Notes: generated by a model not told the origin, from the sequence alone. A DNA stretch of 64,000 bases from DATMQA01 sp035566895 (GCA_035566895.1 DATMQA010000146.1:4000-67999), one strand, 5' to 3'; positions 28,492 through 38,565 are shown, counted from the stretch's first letter. Translations and numbers: made by a program.

Positions 28492-29868
28492 ATGCGCTGG
28501 CGCGTCCTGGCATTTGTTTCGCTCGGCGTCAATCTGGTATTGGCTGCCGTGTGGCTGGCTTACCACCGCCCGGCCAATCCGCGCGGCGGTGCCGCGCTGG
28601 CCAGCGCGGACGCCTCAACCAACACTTTGGGCCGGCCAAACATTCTGCTGCGCCGGCAGTTCTTCTCGTGGCAGGAAATCGAGTCTCCGGACTACCAGGT
28701 CTATATTGCCAACTTGCGCGACATCGGCTGCCCGGAACAAACGATTCGCGATATCATCATTGCCGATGTCAATGGCCTGTATGCCCGGAAACGGGCGGAG
28801 CTGGTGACGCCGCAACAGCAATGGTGGCGCAGCGAGCCGGATACGAATGTTTTGGCGGTGGCGCTGCAGAAGACCCGGGAACTGGACGACGAACGGCGGG
28901 CATTGCTCACGCGTCTGCTCGGTCCGAATTGGGAAGCAGGCGACCTGGTAAATCTTCCCCGGCCTTCGCGGCCCGGCGTGGTGCTGGATGGGCCGGTGCT
29001 GGGGAGTTTGTCGCCGGAAACCAAACAGGCCATCGCGGACCTGAGCCAGCGCTCGGAGGAACGGCTGCAGGCCTACCTCGATGCGCAGCGCGCGCTGGGC
29101 AAAGACCCCGACCCGGTCGAGCTGGCCAAGTTGCGCCAGCAAACCCGCACCGAGCTGGCCCACGTGCTCTCGCCCACTCAACTCGAGGAGTTCCTGTTGC
29201 GCTACTCGCAGTATGCCAACAACCTGCGCTCCGATTTCGGCCAATTGCGCTTCTTTGATGCCACACCGGATGAATTCCGCGCGGTTTTCCGCGCCACCGA
29301 CCCGATCGATCAACAGATTCAAATGCTGGCCGATGCCACGGACCCTAACTCAGTGCAAGCGCGCAAGGCACTGCAGGACCAACGCGAGAACGCCATCAAG
29401 GCGGCGCTGGGTCCGCAGCGCTATGACGAGTACCGGATGCTGCACGATCCGCTTTACCGCGACGCGGTGGCGACCGCGCAGGACGCCGGCACGCCTGAAG
29501 CGGCTCAAGCCCTTTACCAGATCAATCTTGCCGCCATGTCCAGCCAGGATGCGATCCGCACGAACACAAACCTGACGGCTGACCAAAAAGCCATCGAACT
29601 CAAGCGTCTTGAGCTGCAGCAGCTTGAGGCCAGCACGCTCGCTACCGGCGGCGAACTGCCACCCCAACCTCCCGTCCCAACGCCGCGAATTCCCACCCAG
29701 CCCTATACGCTTTTCCCGGGCGACAGCCTGGCAAGTGTCTCCGTCAATCATGGCGTTTCCATCGACTCGATCCGCGCCGCCAACCCCGACCTGGACTTCA
29801 GCAAGCTGAGACCGGGAGATACGATCCTTATCCCGCGCCCGTCAGCTACGCCGGCTGCGGCGCAGTGA
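28492..29868 (+). CDS. Membrane-anchored helical protein with C-terminal LysM domain
   Basis: 458 residues from the ATG at 28492. One N-terminal membrane anchor or signal (VLAFVSLGVNLVLAAVWLAY) is followed by a long helical, charged region (about 50-380, e.g. KTRELDDERRALLTRLLGPN) and a proline-rich linker (GELPPQPPVPTPRIPTQ). A LysM peptidoglycan-binding domain closes the protein (PGDSLASVSVNHGVSIDSIR ... LRPGDTILIPRP). It likely bridges inner membrane and cell wall. The long upstream open frame in the same phase is the shadow of the DUF1800 gene and is excluded. Confidence 0.85.
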   Translation: MRWRVLAFVSLGVNLVLAAVWLAYHRPANPRGGAALASADASTNTLGRPNILLRRQFFSWQEIESPDYQVYIANLRDIGCPEQTIRDIIIADVNGLYARKRAELVTPQQQWWRSEPDTNVLAVALQKTRELDDERRALLTRLLGPNWEAGDLVNLPRPSRPGVVLDGPVLGSLSPETKQAIADLSQRSEERLQAYLDAQRALGKDPDPVELAKLRQQTRTELAHVLSPTQLEEFLLRYSQYANNLRSDFGQLRFFDATPDEFRAVFRATDPIDQQIQMLADATDPNSVQARKALQDQRENAIKAALGPQRYDEYRMLHDPLYRDAVATAQDAGTPEAAQALYQINLAAMSSQDAIRTNTNLTADQKAIELKRLELQQLEASTLATGGELPPQPPVPTPRIPTQPYTLFPGDSLASVSVNHGVSIDSIRAANPDLDFSKLRPGDTILIPRPSATPAAAQ

Positions 29869-29926
29869 GCTGAAATAATTGTAGACGAGGAGGGGGGAAG
29901 ACGAGAAGGAGGATGACGGGGACGCT

Positions 29927-30739
29927 TCAACCGCCTTCGGCATCGCGCTCCGGCAACAACAACACCAAACATTTGCACGCCCCACCTGCCTTGAGAAACT
30001 CCGTCATCGCCAGTCCGTGGGCACGGTAGCCCCGCTCGGCCAAGGCGGCCGAGAGTTTCGGACATCCTTCCGGCAACACGATGTCCTTTCCGCACACTAC
30101 CGCGTTGCAGGCAAAGTGCGCGGCTTCCTCGGGCACGACTTCGATACCCTCCCGGATATGGTGGCGAATCACCCGCCGGCCATACTCATCGAATGCGCCC
30201 GGATACCAAATCGCACTACCGTCCGGCAGCGGGCAGAAACAGGTGTCCAGATGGTAAAACCGCTCTTCGACCAACTCGACCGAGACGGCCAGACTCTTTA
30301 GAATCTCGCCCAACCGCTGGTGCGAACGAATGTCAGAGCGAAAGCGGTAGCCGCAAAACAGCACGTTCCCGCAGAACAATGCATCACCTTCCCCTTCAAA
30401 AAACATCCCTTCCGGCAGCCGCACGATTTCATAATCATGCGCGGCGAACCACTGCTCGAAGTGCTCTTCCTCGCCACGGCGCTGAGGGAACCGGAAATTG
30501 CTGCGGATGAATTTTTTGCCCGCGACCAGGCCGGCATTGGCGGTGAAAACCATATCGGGCAGCTTGGGTTGAGGGGCGACCAGTTCGATTTCACAACCGA
30601 GCGACCGCAGTTGGTCGTGGAGTGCCTGCCATTGCCCGCGCGCGACCGCCGGCGACGCGTTCTGCTTGCGGTCCATCCAGGGATTGATCTCATACTCGAT
30701 GCCGTAATGGTCCGGCGGACAGAGAAGCAGTTTAGGCAT
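29927..30739 (-). CDS. Amidinotransferase / arginine deiminase-fold enzyme (DDAH-like)
   Basis: 270 residues starting MPKLLLCPPDHYGIEYEINP; an adjacent ATG at 30742 is an equal alternative. The pentein (guanidino-modifying) fold is recognisable from LPDMVFTANAGLV (acidic substrate-binding region), FFEGEGDALF (E/D motif), RFYHLDTCFCPLPDG (catalytic His) and the C-terminal KAGGACKCLVLL with the probable nucleophilic Cys. Relatives act on arginine, methylated arginines or ornithine derivatives; the exact substrate is not deducible. It is transcribed divergently from the RND pump genes. Confidence 0.87.
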   Translation of the reverse strand: MPKLLLCPPDHYGIEYEINPWMDRKQNASPAVARGQWQALHDQLRSLGCEIELVAPQPKLPDMVFTANAGLVAGKKFIRSNFRFPQRRGEEEHFEQWFAAHDYEIVRLPEGMFFEGEGDALFCGNVLFCGYRFRSDIRSHQRLGEILKSLAVSVELVEERFYHLDTCFCPLPDGSAIWYPGAFDEYGRRVIRHHIREGIEVVPEEAAHFACNAVVCGKDIVLPEGCPKLSAALAERGYRAHGLAMTEFLKAGGACKCLVLLLPERDAEGG

Positions 30740-30931
30740 CATCGGACACGAGTAGAGAACCCTGGCTATCCACCATTGCGAGCCGAGTGCAGACATTAAG
30801 AAGGCTGGGTCTTGATTTGGGCATGGGAGAATAATCCGACAATTCTTGCGGATGTCAAAGCGGCAGCTTTGGCTGAAGATTCCGCGTTCTTCTGGACAAC
30901 AGGATTGGCCTAAGGCAGATCATCGGGGTTC

Positions 30932-33900
30932 ATGAAGCCCGGCTTTAACCTGGTTTCAGCTGCGATGCGCCGTCCGCTGACGACGCTGGTGCTGATTGTG
31001 GGGGTGGGACTGGGCGGCTGGCTGGGGCTGCGGGAAATGGCGCGGGACATTTTCCCGCCGCTGGGGATTCCTACCATTTACGTGGCGCAGCCCTACGGGG
31101 GCATGGATCCCGCGCAGATGGAAGGCTACCTGACGTATTACTACGAATATCATTTCCTCTACATCACTGGCATCGAGCACGTCGAGTCAAAATCGATCCA
31201 GGGAGCGGCGATCATCAAGCTGCAGTTCCACCCCGGGATGGACATGTCCCAGGCGATGGCGGAGACCATCGCTTACGTGAACCGTGCCCGCGCGTTCATG
31301 CCGCCGGGGACGGTGCCGCCGTTCGTGATGCGTTTCGACGCCGGCAGCGTCCCGGTCGGCGACCTGGTTTTTTCGAGTGAGAGCCGCACGGTCGGCCAGC
31401 TCCAGGATGCGGCGCTGAACCTGGTCCGCCCCCTGTTTGCGACGCTGCCCGGGGTTTCGGCCCCGCCACCCTTCGGCGGCAACGCCCGTTCGATCCTGGT
31501 TAATGTTAAACCCGACCGCCTTCGGGCTTACAACATGTCGCCGGATGAAATCGTCGCGGCGATTACCGCCGCCAACACGATTAGCCCCTCCGGCAACATG
31601 CGGCTGAATGGCAAATACCCGATGGTGCCGGTCAATGCGGTGGTCAAGAACATCAAGGACCTCGAAGCGGTGCCGATTCGCACGGGGGTGTACCCGACGG
31701 TGTTCGTGCGCGATGTAGCCGACGTGGTGGACGGGTCCGACATCGTCACCAGCTACGCGCTGGTGAATGGACGGCGCACGGTTTATATCCCTGTCACCAA
31801 GCGGGCGGATGCTTCGACGGTTTCGGTGGTGAACCTGGTTAAACAGAACCTGCCGCGCTTTCAGAGCGTGCTGCCAGATGACGTGAAGGTCAGTTATGAA
31901 TTCGACCAATCTCCTTACGTCGTGCGCGCCATTAAGGACTTGATGAGGGAGGGAGGGCTGGGGGCGGTGCTGACGGGCTTGATGGTGCTGCTGTTCCTGC
32001 GCGATTGGCGCAGTGCGCTGATTGTAGTTCTGAACATCCCGCTTTCACTCATCGCCGCAACGTTTGCGCTTTGGTTAACAAAACAGAGCATCAACCTGAT
32101 GACCCTCGGCGGTCTGGCCCTGGCGGTGGGGATCCTGGTGGACGAAGCAACCGTGGCGATTGAGAATATCCATTCCCACCTGGCACGACGAGAGCCGCTC
32201 GCGATGGCGGCTTTCCATGCCACCAACGAAACGGCGGTGCCCCGACTGCTGGCGATGCTTTGTATTCTCTCGGTTTTTATTCCGGCGTTTTTCATGGTGG
32301 GTGCAGGCAAGGCCCTTTTTGTGCCGCTGGCTCTCGCGGTGGGCTTTTCGATGGTGGCCTCGTTTTTTCTTTCCAGCACGCTGGTCCCGATTCTGTCCGT
32401 GTGGCTGCTGCGCCACGATGCCGAACAGAAGGAGGCGACGGCCAAACCCGGCATGTTCGGCCGGTTCCAAGGGAACTATGCCAAAGCGGTCCACGGCGCC
32501 ATCCGTTTTCGGTGGGCAGTGATAGGGGTTTATCTCCTCACCGCGGGCGCCGTCATTTATCTGGTGGGCGGACGCCTGGGCAGAGAAATCTTCCCCAAGG
32601 TCGATGAGGGCCAACTGCAACTGCGGTTGCGAGCCCCCACGGGCACACTGGTGGAGAACACGGAAGCGCTCGCGCTCAAGGTCCTCGACAGCATTAAGGA
32701 GGAAGCCGGCAGCACAAACATTGCCCTGACGCTCGGGTTAATTGGCGTTCACGGAGCGAGCTACCCGATCAATCTCATTCATCTTTGGAATGGCGGGCCG
32801 GAAGAAGGCGTCTTGCAGGTGCAGCTCAACCAAGGCGCGCCCGTCCGGATTGAGTCGCTCAAAGAACGGCTCCGGCAAAAATTCGCCCGCCAATTCCCCG
32901 ACGTGGCGTTCTCCTTCGAGCCCGGCGACATCGTGAGCCGGGTGATGAGTTTTGGGGCTCCGACCCCAATCGAAATCGCCGTGAGCGGACCCAATCTTTT
33001 GGCCAGCCGGGAATACGCCGAGAAAATTCGCGAGCAACTCACCCACATCTCTGCGCTTCGCGACATTCATTTCGGCCAGGCGCTGGATTATCCGACGCTG
33101 GACGTTGCCATTAACCGCGAACGCGCCGGTCTCATGGGGGTCAAGACGGCCGATACGACCCGGTCGCTAGTGGCCGCCACCACCTCAAGCCGTTTCACTG
33201 TCCCCAATTATTGGGCGGACCCCAATTCCGGTGTCAGCTACCAACTGCAGGTCCAGGTGCCACAGGAAAAGCTGGGATCCCTGGAAGACTTGAAAAATGT
33301 TCCCGTCGGCAACAAGGAAGGAAAATCGATCCTGCTGCGAAATATAGCCAAAGTGACGGACGGCACCACCATCGGGCAATACGAACGCTATAATATGCAA
33401 CGAATGATTACGCTCACGGCCAACATCGCCGAGGTGGACCTCGGCAGCGTGGCCGAGCAGGTGCGGGCAGCGCTCACGCGAGCGGGGGAACCGCCGCCAA
33501 GAACGCGAGTGGACGTAAGGGGGCAGATCATTCCACTGGAGCAAATGCTGGATGGTTTGCGCACCGGCCTGCTGGTGACTGTCGTCGTCATTTTCCTGCT
33601 GTTGGCCGCCTACTTCGAATCCGTCCAACTTTCTGTAATCGTAGTTTCGACCGTGCCCGCGGTGGCAGCCGGGGTGGCTCTGGCGCTGTGGCTGACGGGG
33701 ACAACCCTCAACCTGCAATCATTCATGGGCGCGATCATGTCCGTTGGCGTGGCGGTGGCCAACGCCATCCTGCTGGTTACGTTTGCCGAGAGAAACCGGC
33801 TCGCGGGCGCAGAAGCGGCGGCGGCCGGTTTGGAGAGCGCGCGCACACGCTTGCGCCCGATCCTGATGACGAGCCTGGCGATGATTGCCGGCATGACACC

Positions 33901-34117
33901 GATGGCGCTTGGGCTGGGCGCCGGGGGAGAGCAGACGGCGCCACTGGGGCGGGCCGTCATTGGGGGCCTGGCGGCAGCCACAGTCGCAACGCTGCTGGTG
34001 TTGCCGTGCGTTTTCGCGCTGGCACGGCATACGAGCAGCCGCAGATCGAACTCGCTGGACCCGACTGATCCCGAAAGCGCACACTACGCGCAACCGGCCT
34101 CCGGACAAGCAATATGA
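30932..34117 (+). CDS. RND efflux transporter, AcrB/CusA-like inner-membrane subunit
   Basis: 1,061 residues with the canonical duplicated architecture: TM1 ([17 protein letters not shown]), a large periplasmic porter loop, a block of TM helices ([20 protein letters not shown] to [16 protein letters not shown]), then a second repeat (TM7 near [18 protein letters not shown]). TM4 carries the expected Asp-type relay region ([20 protein letters not shown]). It lies upstream of its membrane fusion protein with a 4-base ATGA overlap. Drug, metal or lipid specificity cannot be assigned; no outer-membrane factor gene is adjacent. Confidence 0.96.
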   Translation: MKPGFNLVSAAMRRPLTTLVLIVGVGLGGWLGLREMARDIFPPLGIPTIYVAQPYGGMDPAQMEGYLTYYYEYHFLYITGIEHVESKSIQGAAIIKLQFHPGMDMSQAMAETIAYVNRARAFMPPGTVPPFVMRFDAGSVPVGDLVFSSESRTVGQLQDAALNLVRPLFATLPGVSAPPPFGGNARSILVNVKPDRLRAYNMSPDEIVAAITAANTISPSGNMRLNGKYPMVPVNAVVKNIKDLEAVPIRTGVYPTVFVRDVADVVDGSDIVTSYALVNGRRTVYIPVTKRADASTVSVVNLVKQNLPRFQSVLPDDVKVSYEFDQSPYVVRAIKDLMREGGLGAVLTGLMVLLFLRDWRSALIVVLNIPLSLIAATFALWLTKQSINLMTLGGLALAVGILVDEATVAIENIHSHLARREPLAMAAFHATNETAVPRLLAMLCILSVFIPAFFMVGAGKALFVPLALAVGFSMVASFFLSSTLVPILSVWLLRHDAEQKEATAKPGMFGRFQGNYAKAVHGAIRFRWAVIGVYLLTAGAVIYLVGGRLGREIFPKVDEGQLQLRLRAPTGTLVENTEALALKVLDSIKEEAGSTNIALTLGLIGVHGASYPINLIHLWNGGPEEGVLQVQLNQGAPVRIESLKERLRQKFARQFPDVAFSFEPGDIVSRVMSFGAPTPIEIAVSGPNLLASREYAEKIREQLTHISALRDIHFGQALDYPTLDVAINRERAGLMGVKTADTTRSLVAATTSSRFTVPNYWADPNSGVSYQLQVQVPQEKLGSLEDLKNVPVGNKEGKSILLRNIAKVTDGTTIGQYERYNMQRMITLTANIAEVDLGSVAEQVRAALTRAGEPPPRTRVDVRGQIIPLEQMLDGLRTGLLVTVVVIFLLLAAYFESVQLSVIVVSTVPAVAAGVALALWLTGTTLNLQSFMGAIMSVGVAVANAILLVTFAERNRLAGAEAAAAGLESARTRLRPILMTSLAMIAGMTPMALGLGAGGEQTAPLGRAVIGGLAAATVATLLVLPCVFALARHTSSRRSNSLDPTDPESAHYAQPASGQAI

Positions 34118-35334
34118 AACCAGGAAAGACCGAAGGGTTAAATGGGTTAGTCAGGATAGATGGGGAGGCCTACCCTTTGAGGCACTCTACGCTACGAGGA
34201 CGAACGTTTCGGGCTGCTCCACTTCGTTTCGCTAATTTGACCTATTTAACGCTCGGCGTCTCATGGCTCATGGTTTTGTTCGCACTTTCCGCCTGCAGAC
34301 CGGGCGAATCCACGCGGGGCAAAGAGGCGGGAGTTCCGGTCGTAGTAAAACTGGTCGAGCCAACGAGGGGAAGCATCACGCGAAGCGTCGTTCTGCCCGC
34401 CGTGATCGTAGCCAACCAGCAAGCCACGCTTTACTCCAAAGTCACCGGGTATCTAAAACAGATCACGGTCGATAAAGGGGATGAGGTCAAGGAGGGCGAC
34501 CTGCTGGCCGAGATCGAGGTTCCGGAGCTGATGGCAGACCAAGCCCGTTACCAGGCGGAGGCCGAAATCGCCGCTCTGGACTACCAGCGCGCTTCCGAAG
34601 CGCAGAAAAAGGCGCCGGATCTGGTTGTGCGCCAGGAGGTTGATACGACCAAGGCGAGGGCAGCTATGGCCAAGGCGAATCTTGAGCGCGCCCAAACCCT
34701 GCTCGACTTCACGCGCATCATGGCTCCGTTTCCGGGCGTTATCACGCGGCGCATGGTCGATCCGGGCGCGTTTGTGCCTGCGGCCGCGTCCGGGAGCGCC
34801 GCTCAAAATGCCGCGCTGGTTACGCTGGCGGATTTCAAAATCGTCCGCGTCCAGGTCGCCGTCCCGGAGCCAGAAGTCCCGCGAATTAAGAAGGGCCTCC
34901 CGGTCAAAGTGAGCGTGGAGGAGTTGCCAGGCCGGACCTTCGAGGGCTCCGTTTCGCGCTTCGCCCAGGCCCTCGATGAAGACACCCGAACGATGCTCGC
35001 AGAAATCGATCTGGAGAACGCGAACAACGACTTGCGTCCGGGAATGTACGCCACGGTAAGAATCGGGGTTGAAAAGCATGAAGACGCTCTGCTGCTCCCA
35101 ATCGACGCCGTGCTCTTTGAGAAGGCGGGCACGGCAGTTTTCACGGTCGCGGGAGATCGGGCGAACCGAGTTCCGGTGAGGACCGGCATTAGCGACGGCG
35201 GGGCGGTGGAAATCCTGGAAGGGATCGCGCCGAATGAACCGGTCATTTTGGCGAGCAAGATGACCCTCAACAACGGGCAACCGGTGCGGGTTATGGCCGC
35301 AAGTCAGTTCTCTCCGAAAGACTCGACCCGGTAG
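34114..35334 (+). CDS. RND periplasmic adaptor (membrane fusion) lipoprotein
   Basis: 406 residues if started at the overlapping ATG. A lipobox (VLFALSAC, Cys at about residue 61) follows about 40 atypical residues rich in Arg; a TTG at 34237 would give a normal lipoprotein signal and is a serious alternative. The adaptor fold is standard: barrel-sandwich halves ([20 protein letters not shown] and [12 protein letters not shown]), helical hairpin (about 150-200), beta-barrel ([20 protein letters not shown]) and membrane-proximal domain ([12 protein letters not shown]). It pairs with the upstream pump. The C-terminus overlaps the AMMECR1 gene on the other strand by 31 bases. Confidence 0.94.
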   Translation: MKPGKTEGLNGLVRIDGEAYPLRHSTLRGRTFRAAPLRFANLTYLTLGVSWLMVLFALSACRPGESTRGKEAGVPVVVKLVEPTRGSITRSVVLPAVIVANQQATLYSKVTGYLKQITVDKGDEVKEGDLLAEIEVPELMADQARYQAEAEIAALDYQRASEAQKKAPDLVVRQEVDTTKARAAMAKANLERAQTLLDFTRIMAPFPGVITRRMVDPGAFVPAAASGSAAQNAALVTLADFKIVRVQVAVPEPEVPRIKKGLPVKVSVEELPGRTFEGSVSRFAQALDEDTRTMLAEIDLENANNDLRPGMYATVRIGVEKHEDALLLPIDAVLFEKAGTAVFTVAGDRANRVPVRTGISDGGAVEILEGIAPNEPVILASKMTLNNGQPVRVMAASQFSPKDSTR

Positions 35335-35900
35335 ATGGAGACCGAGGCCTGCTTGCCTCGCCAATCGGACGCCAAGTAACCGGCCTTTTGCGACAGGCGG
35401 CCCATGAACTCGGTCTTATCGGGTACCTGCGCCCACACCTGAGGCAGGAAAGTGGCGAGATGGCCATCAATCTGCAGCAGGACGCCGTGTTCAAGCGGCT
35501 GCAGCTTTTCCAACAGCTCCTGCGGTGAACTGAACCGTAACGGTTCCGGTTCGGTCAGCAGGCTAATCTCGATTTTCACCTGGTCCACTTCGCCGAACTG
35601 AACCGGTGCAAAGCGCGGGTCGCGCAGAGCGGCGCTGCGGGAATTATCGATGACGGCCTGATACAGCGGCACGTGAGAGAAGACCTGGCCAATGCAGCCG
35701 CGCAATTGGCCGGCCTTGGTTAAGGTGACAAAACAAGCCCGCTTTTCCTCCAAGCTGGGCGGGACCTCACGCATCAGATTTGGAGAAGAGCCGGGCACTG
35801 CCAACCGACCCAGGGTTTCGCGCGCGAGTTCGAGCAGGAACTTCCTGTCTGGCGCCGGCAGTCGCTCCAGTACGGCAGCGCGAGGACTGAAGCCAGTCAT
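35304..35900 (-). CDS. AMMECR1-domain protein (AmmeMemoRadiSam system A-like), orphan
   Basis: 198 residues from the ATG at 35900 (MTGFSPRAAVLERLPAPDRK), the usual length for bacterial AMMECR1 proteins. The diagnostic motif LRGCIGQ is present in GQLRGCIGQVFSHVPLYQAV, along with DPRFAPVQFGEVDQVKIEIS and a C-terminal VSIYRVESF. In many genomes it is encoded with a Memo-like protein and a radical SAM enzyme (AmmeMemoRadiSam system); neither is present here. An upstream extension to 36038 has no domain support. It is convergent with the RND adaptor and shares 31 bases with it. Confidence 0.92.
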   Translation of the reverse strand: MTGFSPRAAVLERLPAPDRKFLLELARETLGRLAVPGSSPNLMREVPPSLEEKRACFVTLTKAGQLRGCIGQVFSHVPLYQAVIDNSRSAALRDPRFAPVQFGEVDQVKIEISLLTEPEPLRFSSPQELLEKLQPLEHGVLLQIDGHLATFLPQVWAQVPDKTEFMGRLSQKAGYLASDWRGKQASVSIYRVESFGEN

Positions 35901-36177
35901 GCCTGGGATGGAACCTGGTTGGGAAACGGCAGAGCCATGGCGGGCTTGACCGAACCGCCGGGCTTTCCAGCCTTTCATCCGCGCGAAGTGCAGCCGCGAA
36001 AGGAGCGGCCATCTGCGGGGGGCCTGCTGGTCTTTCATATAATCAAAACAATGGCCGGGTACCCGGTCGCCAAGGAGGTGGGGATGGGGAATCCCGCTGA
36101 AGAAAACGACCGGACACCCAACCGTGGAAAGGGTAACAAGGCCAAGGCGCGGGTTGTCAAGGACTTTTAGAAGAGTT

Positions 36178-36684
36178 TTAGGGGAGGCTTGTCAGGAAAA
36201 ACTGACCGGTCTGGTCGAGGTCGCGGTTGAGCCGCTGTAACTCTTCGGAGAGCGGGGCCAGAAGGGCGTCGGGCATGGTGGAGGCCATTTGCTCGCCGAC
36301 CTCGAGGACATCCTGCGTTAAACTTTGGGGATTGGCATTGAGCGCAGGAGTGGTGGGCGCAGGAGGACGGTGATTGAGCCAAAGGACGCTCAGGATAAGC
36401 AAACCTGCCAGCGTCGATGCGGGCGCCCAGCGTAACATCAGGGACCTGCTCCGCCACACCGGGCGCCGGCTGGTTCCAAGGGCGCGCATGAGAGCGGTGT
36501 GGAGGGACGGCGGAGCCTCCACCCTGGGCCGTGTCGCTCGCAAAGTGCGGTCCATGCTAGCCGAGCTTTGGGCAAATCGGCGGAGCTCATCTGAACGATT
36601 GATTCTTTCCCGCAAACGCGGTGAAAGCGGTTTGTCGGAATCCAAGGCAAAGGAGATTCTAAGCTTTGTGAACCAGGATTTCAT
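36178..36684 (-). CDS. Putative membrane anti-sigma factor
   Basis: 168 residues from the ATG at 36684 (MKSWFTKLRISFALDSDKPL), overlapping the sigma factor gene by 26 bases. The N-terminal ~85 residues are cytosolic and charged (LSPRLRERINRSDELRRF), followed by a single TM helix (PASTLAGLLILSVLWL) and a C-terminal domain of about 60 residues with heptad-like spacing (LLAPLSEELQRLNRDLDQTG). There is no HxxxCxxC zinc motif. Position and topology suggest an anti-sigma partner of the upstream ECF factor; this is inference from context, not homology. Confidence 0.7.
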   Translation of the reverse strand: MKSWFTKLRISFALDSDKPLSPRLRERINRSDELRRFAQSSASMDRTLRATRPRVEAPPSLHTALMRALGTSRRPVWRSRSLMLRWAPASTLAGLLILSVLWLNHRPPAPTTPALNANPQSLTQDVLEVGEQMASTMPDALLAPLSEELQRLNRDLDQTGQFFLTSLP

Positions 36685-37390
36685 AAGCGTAAAACGCAAA
36701 ACGTGAACCCTGAATTGCGGTGCGCTGTGGAAACTCGGCGGATTGGACGGCAGATCGCACGGCAGTTGTACCGGAAACCGATTCCACGCTGATAACCCTC
36801 CACAGGTCAGCCTTTTCGGACCCGAACGCTGAGCCCTCGTGCAGCGGATGCAAAGTGAATTCACGGGCCAGCGTCCGGCGGGCGCGGAACAGCAGCACTT
36901 TGATATGGGTTTGCGTTTTGCGTAGAGTCTGGGCGATTTCGGCGACGGCCATCTCTTCGACGTACCTGAGCCAAAGGACCTGGAATTGGAGTGCGGGCAA
37001 CTGCTGCCGCGCCACCAGCCAAAGATTTTGGCGCTCCTCGAGTTGGGAGAGCGATTCCGCCGGGTTGGTGGCATCAACAAGCTCGGGCATCGCTTCTTCC
37101 ATCAGGGGCGGCGCGGCGCGGTGACGGTCGATGCATTTGCGGCGCGCGATGGTGAAGAGCCAGCAGGTGAACGCGTGCCGTCCGTCAAACTGGGCGATAG
37201 CCTGGAATGCTTTCACGAAAGTATCCTGCGTCACCTCGCGGGCATCGGCGTCGTTGCGGCACCATTGGAACACGAAGCCGTAGATTCGATGTTCGTAGCG
37301 ATAGACCAACTCTTCGAAAGCAGTTAGGGAGCCGGCCTGGCTCTGGCGGGCCAGGTCCTCGTCAGAAAGAGATTGGAGTTCGTCGGCCAC
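36659..37390 (-). CDS. ECF-type RNA polymerase sigma factor
   Basis: 243 residues starting at a GTG (37390). Region 2 is clear: FEELVYRYEHRIYGFVFQWC, then EVTQDTFVKAFQAIAQF and AFTCWLFTIARRKCIDRHR. Region 4 is the helix-turn-helix VLWLRYVEEMAVAEIAQTLR followed by TQTHIKVLLFRARRTLAREF. About 50 residues after region 4 (from LHPLHEGSAFG) have no family match, and the last part is encoded by DNA overlapping the next gene, so the functional protein may effectively end earlier. A 9-bp tandem array (37402-37437) sits 12 bases before the start, where the promoter and leader should be. Confidence 0.93.
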   Translation of the reverse strand: MADELQSLSDEDLARQSQAGSLTAFEELVYRYEHRIYGFVFQWCRNDADAREVTQDTFVKAFQAIAQFDGRHAFTCWLFTIARRKCIDRHRAAPPLMEEAMPELVDATNPAESLSQLEERQNLWLVARQQLPALQFQVLWLRYVEEMAVAEIAQTLRKTQTHIKVLLFRARRTLAREFTLHPLHEGSAFGSEKADLWRVISVESVSGTTAVRSAVQSAEFPQRTAIQGSRFAFYAYEILVHKA

Positions 37391-37401
37391 TGTGTTTGAA
37401 A

Positions 37402-37437
37402 GGTTAAATGAGTTAATTGAGTTAAAAAAGTTAAATG
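37402..37437. repeat. 9-bp period tandem array upstream of the sigma factor start
   Basis: Four units on the plus strand: GGTTAAATG, AGTTAATTG, AGTTAAAAA, AGTTAAATG. It is the same family as the array at 14488 and lies between the sigma factor GTG (37390) and the end of the upstream gene (37533). Confidence 0.9.
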
Positions 37438-37488
37438 AAGAGGAGCCCGAGACTCTGAATTACGCAGCTCCTTGAGCTCCTGAAAGGT

Positions 37489-37542
37489 CAATTAACCCAT
37501 TCAACGCAATTAACCGATTCAACGCAGTTAACTCATTTAACC
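37489..37542. repeat. Inverted 9-bp period array, six units, overlapping a stop codon
   Basis: Read on the minus strand from 37542: GGTTAAATG, AGTTAACTG, CGTTGAATC, GGTTAATTG, CGTTGAATG, GGTTAATTG. It is inverted relative to 37402-37437, with about 50 bases between the arrays. Its first unit supplies the last sense codons and the TGA stop of the upstream gene. Confidence 0.9.
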
Positions 37543-38486
37543 TGCTTTTGGGCTTTACGCGCGGCATCGGCTTTCATCATGTCCACCACCTCATTGGCCT
37601 GGAGCGAAAGGCTTGCCTGGACGCTGGCGCCTTGCTGTTTGAGAGTGAGCCCTTCGGCTATTTTGAGCGCTTCAGGTTTTTCCTTCTGCAATTTCATCAA
37701 GGCGACCAGACCCTGGCCGATGGTGGTGATCTGGCTGGCGACCTCGTCGTCATTGGCTTCCAGGGTCAGCTTGGCATTTACCTTCGCCTGGGACACCGCG
37801 ATTTGCAGGCGCACCACTTTCGAGAGCCTGAGAATAGCCGCCTTGGGATCGGCCGCCAACAAGTCAGTCTTGCGAGCGGCAGCCTCGATGAAACTGGTAT
37901 CTCCGGCGGCGCCCAGTGGCGAGAAAGTGTCACCGGCAGCGAGGCTTGAGGTGGTGCCATCGAGCACTTCGAGCGCCTCAGCGACGCGATTTTCGCGTTG
38001 AGCAAAAACGATGCGCTTGCCTTGGATTGCGGCATAGACGCGGGGTTGGACGCCATTTTGGGGCTTCTTTTTGTCATCGATCCAGTTGTAGATGACGTGT
38101 TTTTTGTAGTTGGTGCTTTGCGAATCCTGTGCCGCCTGGGCCAGTGTGACGAGGCGGTCGGGGTCAAAATCCGCATAAACGAGCAAGACGCCGTCTTCGG
38201 GCGCACCGCCGGTGCTGTAGAGTGTCAGACCGTGGAGTTGAGTGCGCAGATCGAACCCTACCATGGCCTGGAAACCACTCAGTTTTTTCTGGGCCTCGGG
38301 TTTTTCCATTTCGGTTTGGAGGTATTGGCCGATGGCAGTGGCACGCAGGCGGTCGCAATCGAGGTGGGCCAGCCAGGCTGGGTCGGCGGCCACATCGGCG
38401 CGGTTCATGGGAGAGGCCAGTGAGCTCAGGGTGGTCGCAGCCAGAAAAGTGGCGTAGAGGGGCATTTTCAACCGTGTCAGGTTCAT
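37533..38486 (-). CDS. Exported protein of unknown function, 317 residues
   Basis: It starts at an ATG (38486) with a signal peptide (LYATFLAATTLSSLASPMN). The mature protein has no motif I recognise: it is mixed alpha/beta with a conserved-looking GFDLRTQLHGLTLYSTGG, GVLLVYADFDPDRLVTLAQA and a Lys/Gln-rich amphipathic C-terminus (about 270-317). It precedes the ECF sigma and putative anti-sigma genes on the same strand and may share their transcript. The final residues QVK and the stop come from the 9-bp repeat array. Confidence 0.8.
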   Translation of the reverse strand: MNLTRLKMPLYATFLAATTLSSLASPMNRADVAADPAWLAHLDCDRLRATAIGQYLQTEMEKPEAQKKLSGFQAMVGFDLRTQLHGLTLYSTGGAPEDGVLLVYADFDPDRLVTLAQAAQDSQSTNYKKHVIYNWIDDKKKPQNGVQPRVYAAIQGKRIVFAQRENRVAEALEVLDGTTSSLAAGDTFSPLGAAGDTSFIEAAARKTDLLAADPKAAILRLSKVVRLQIAVSQAKVNAKLTLEANDDEVASQITTIGQGLVALMKLQKEKPEALKIAEGLTLKQQGASVQASLSLQANEVVDMMKADAARKAQKQVK

Positions 38487-38565
38487 TTGTTGTTCTTTCT
38501 TTGATTGCTCGAGAGGTTTCTTCGATTCACCAAGGAATACGATGCAAGCCAGCGGGAGGTTACAC

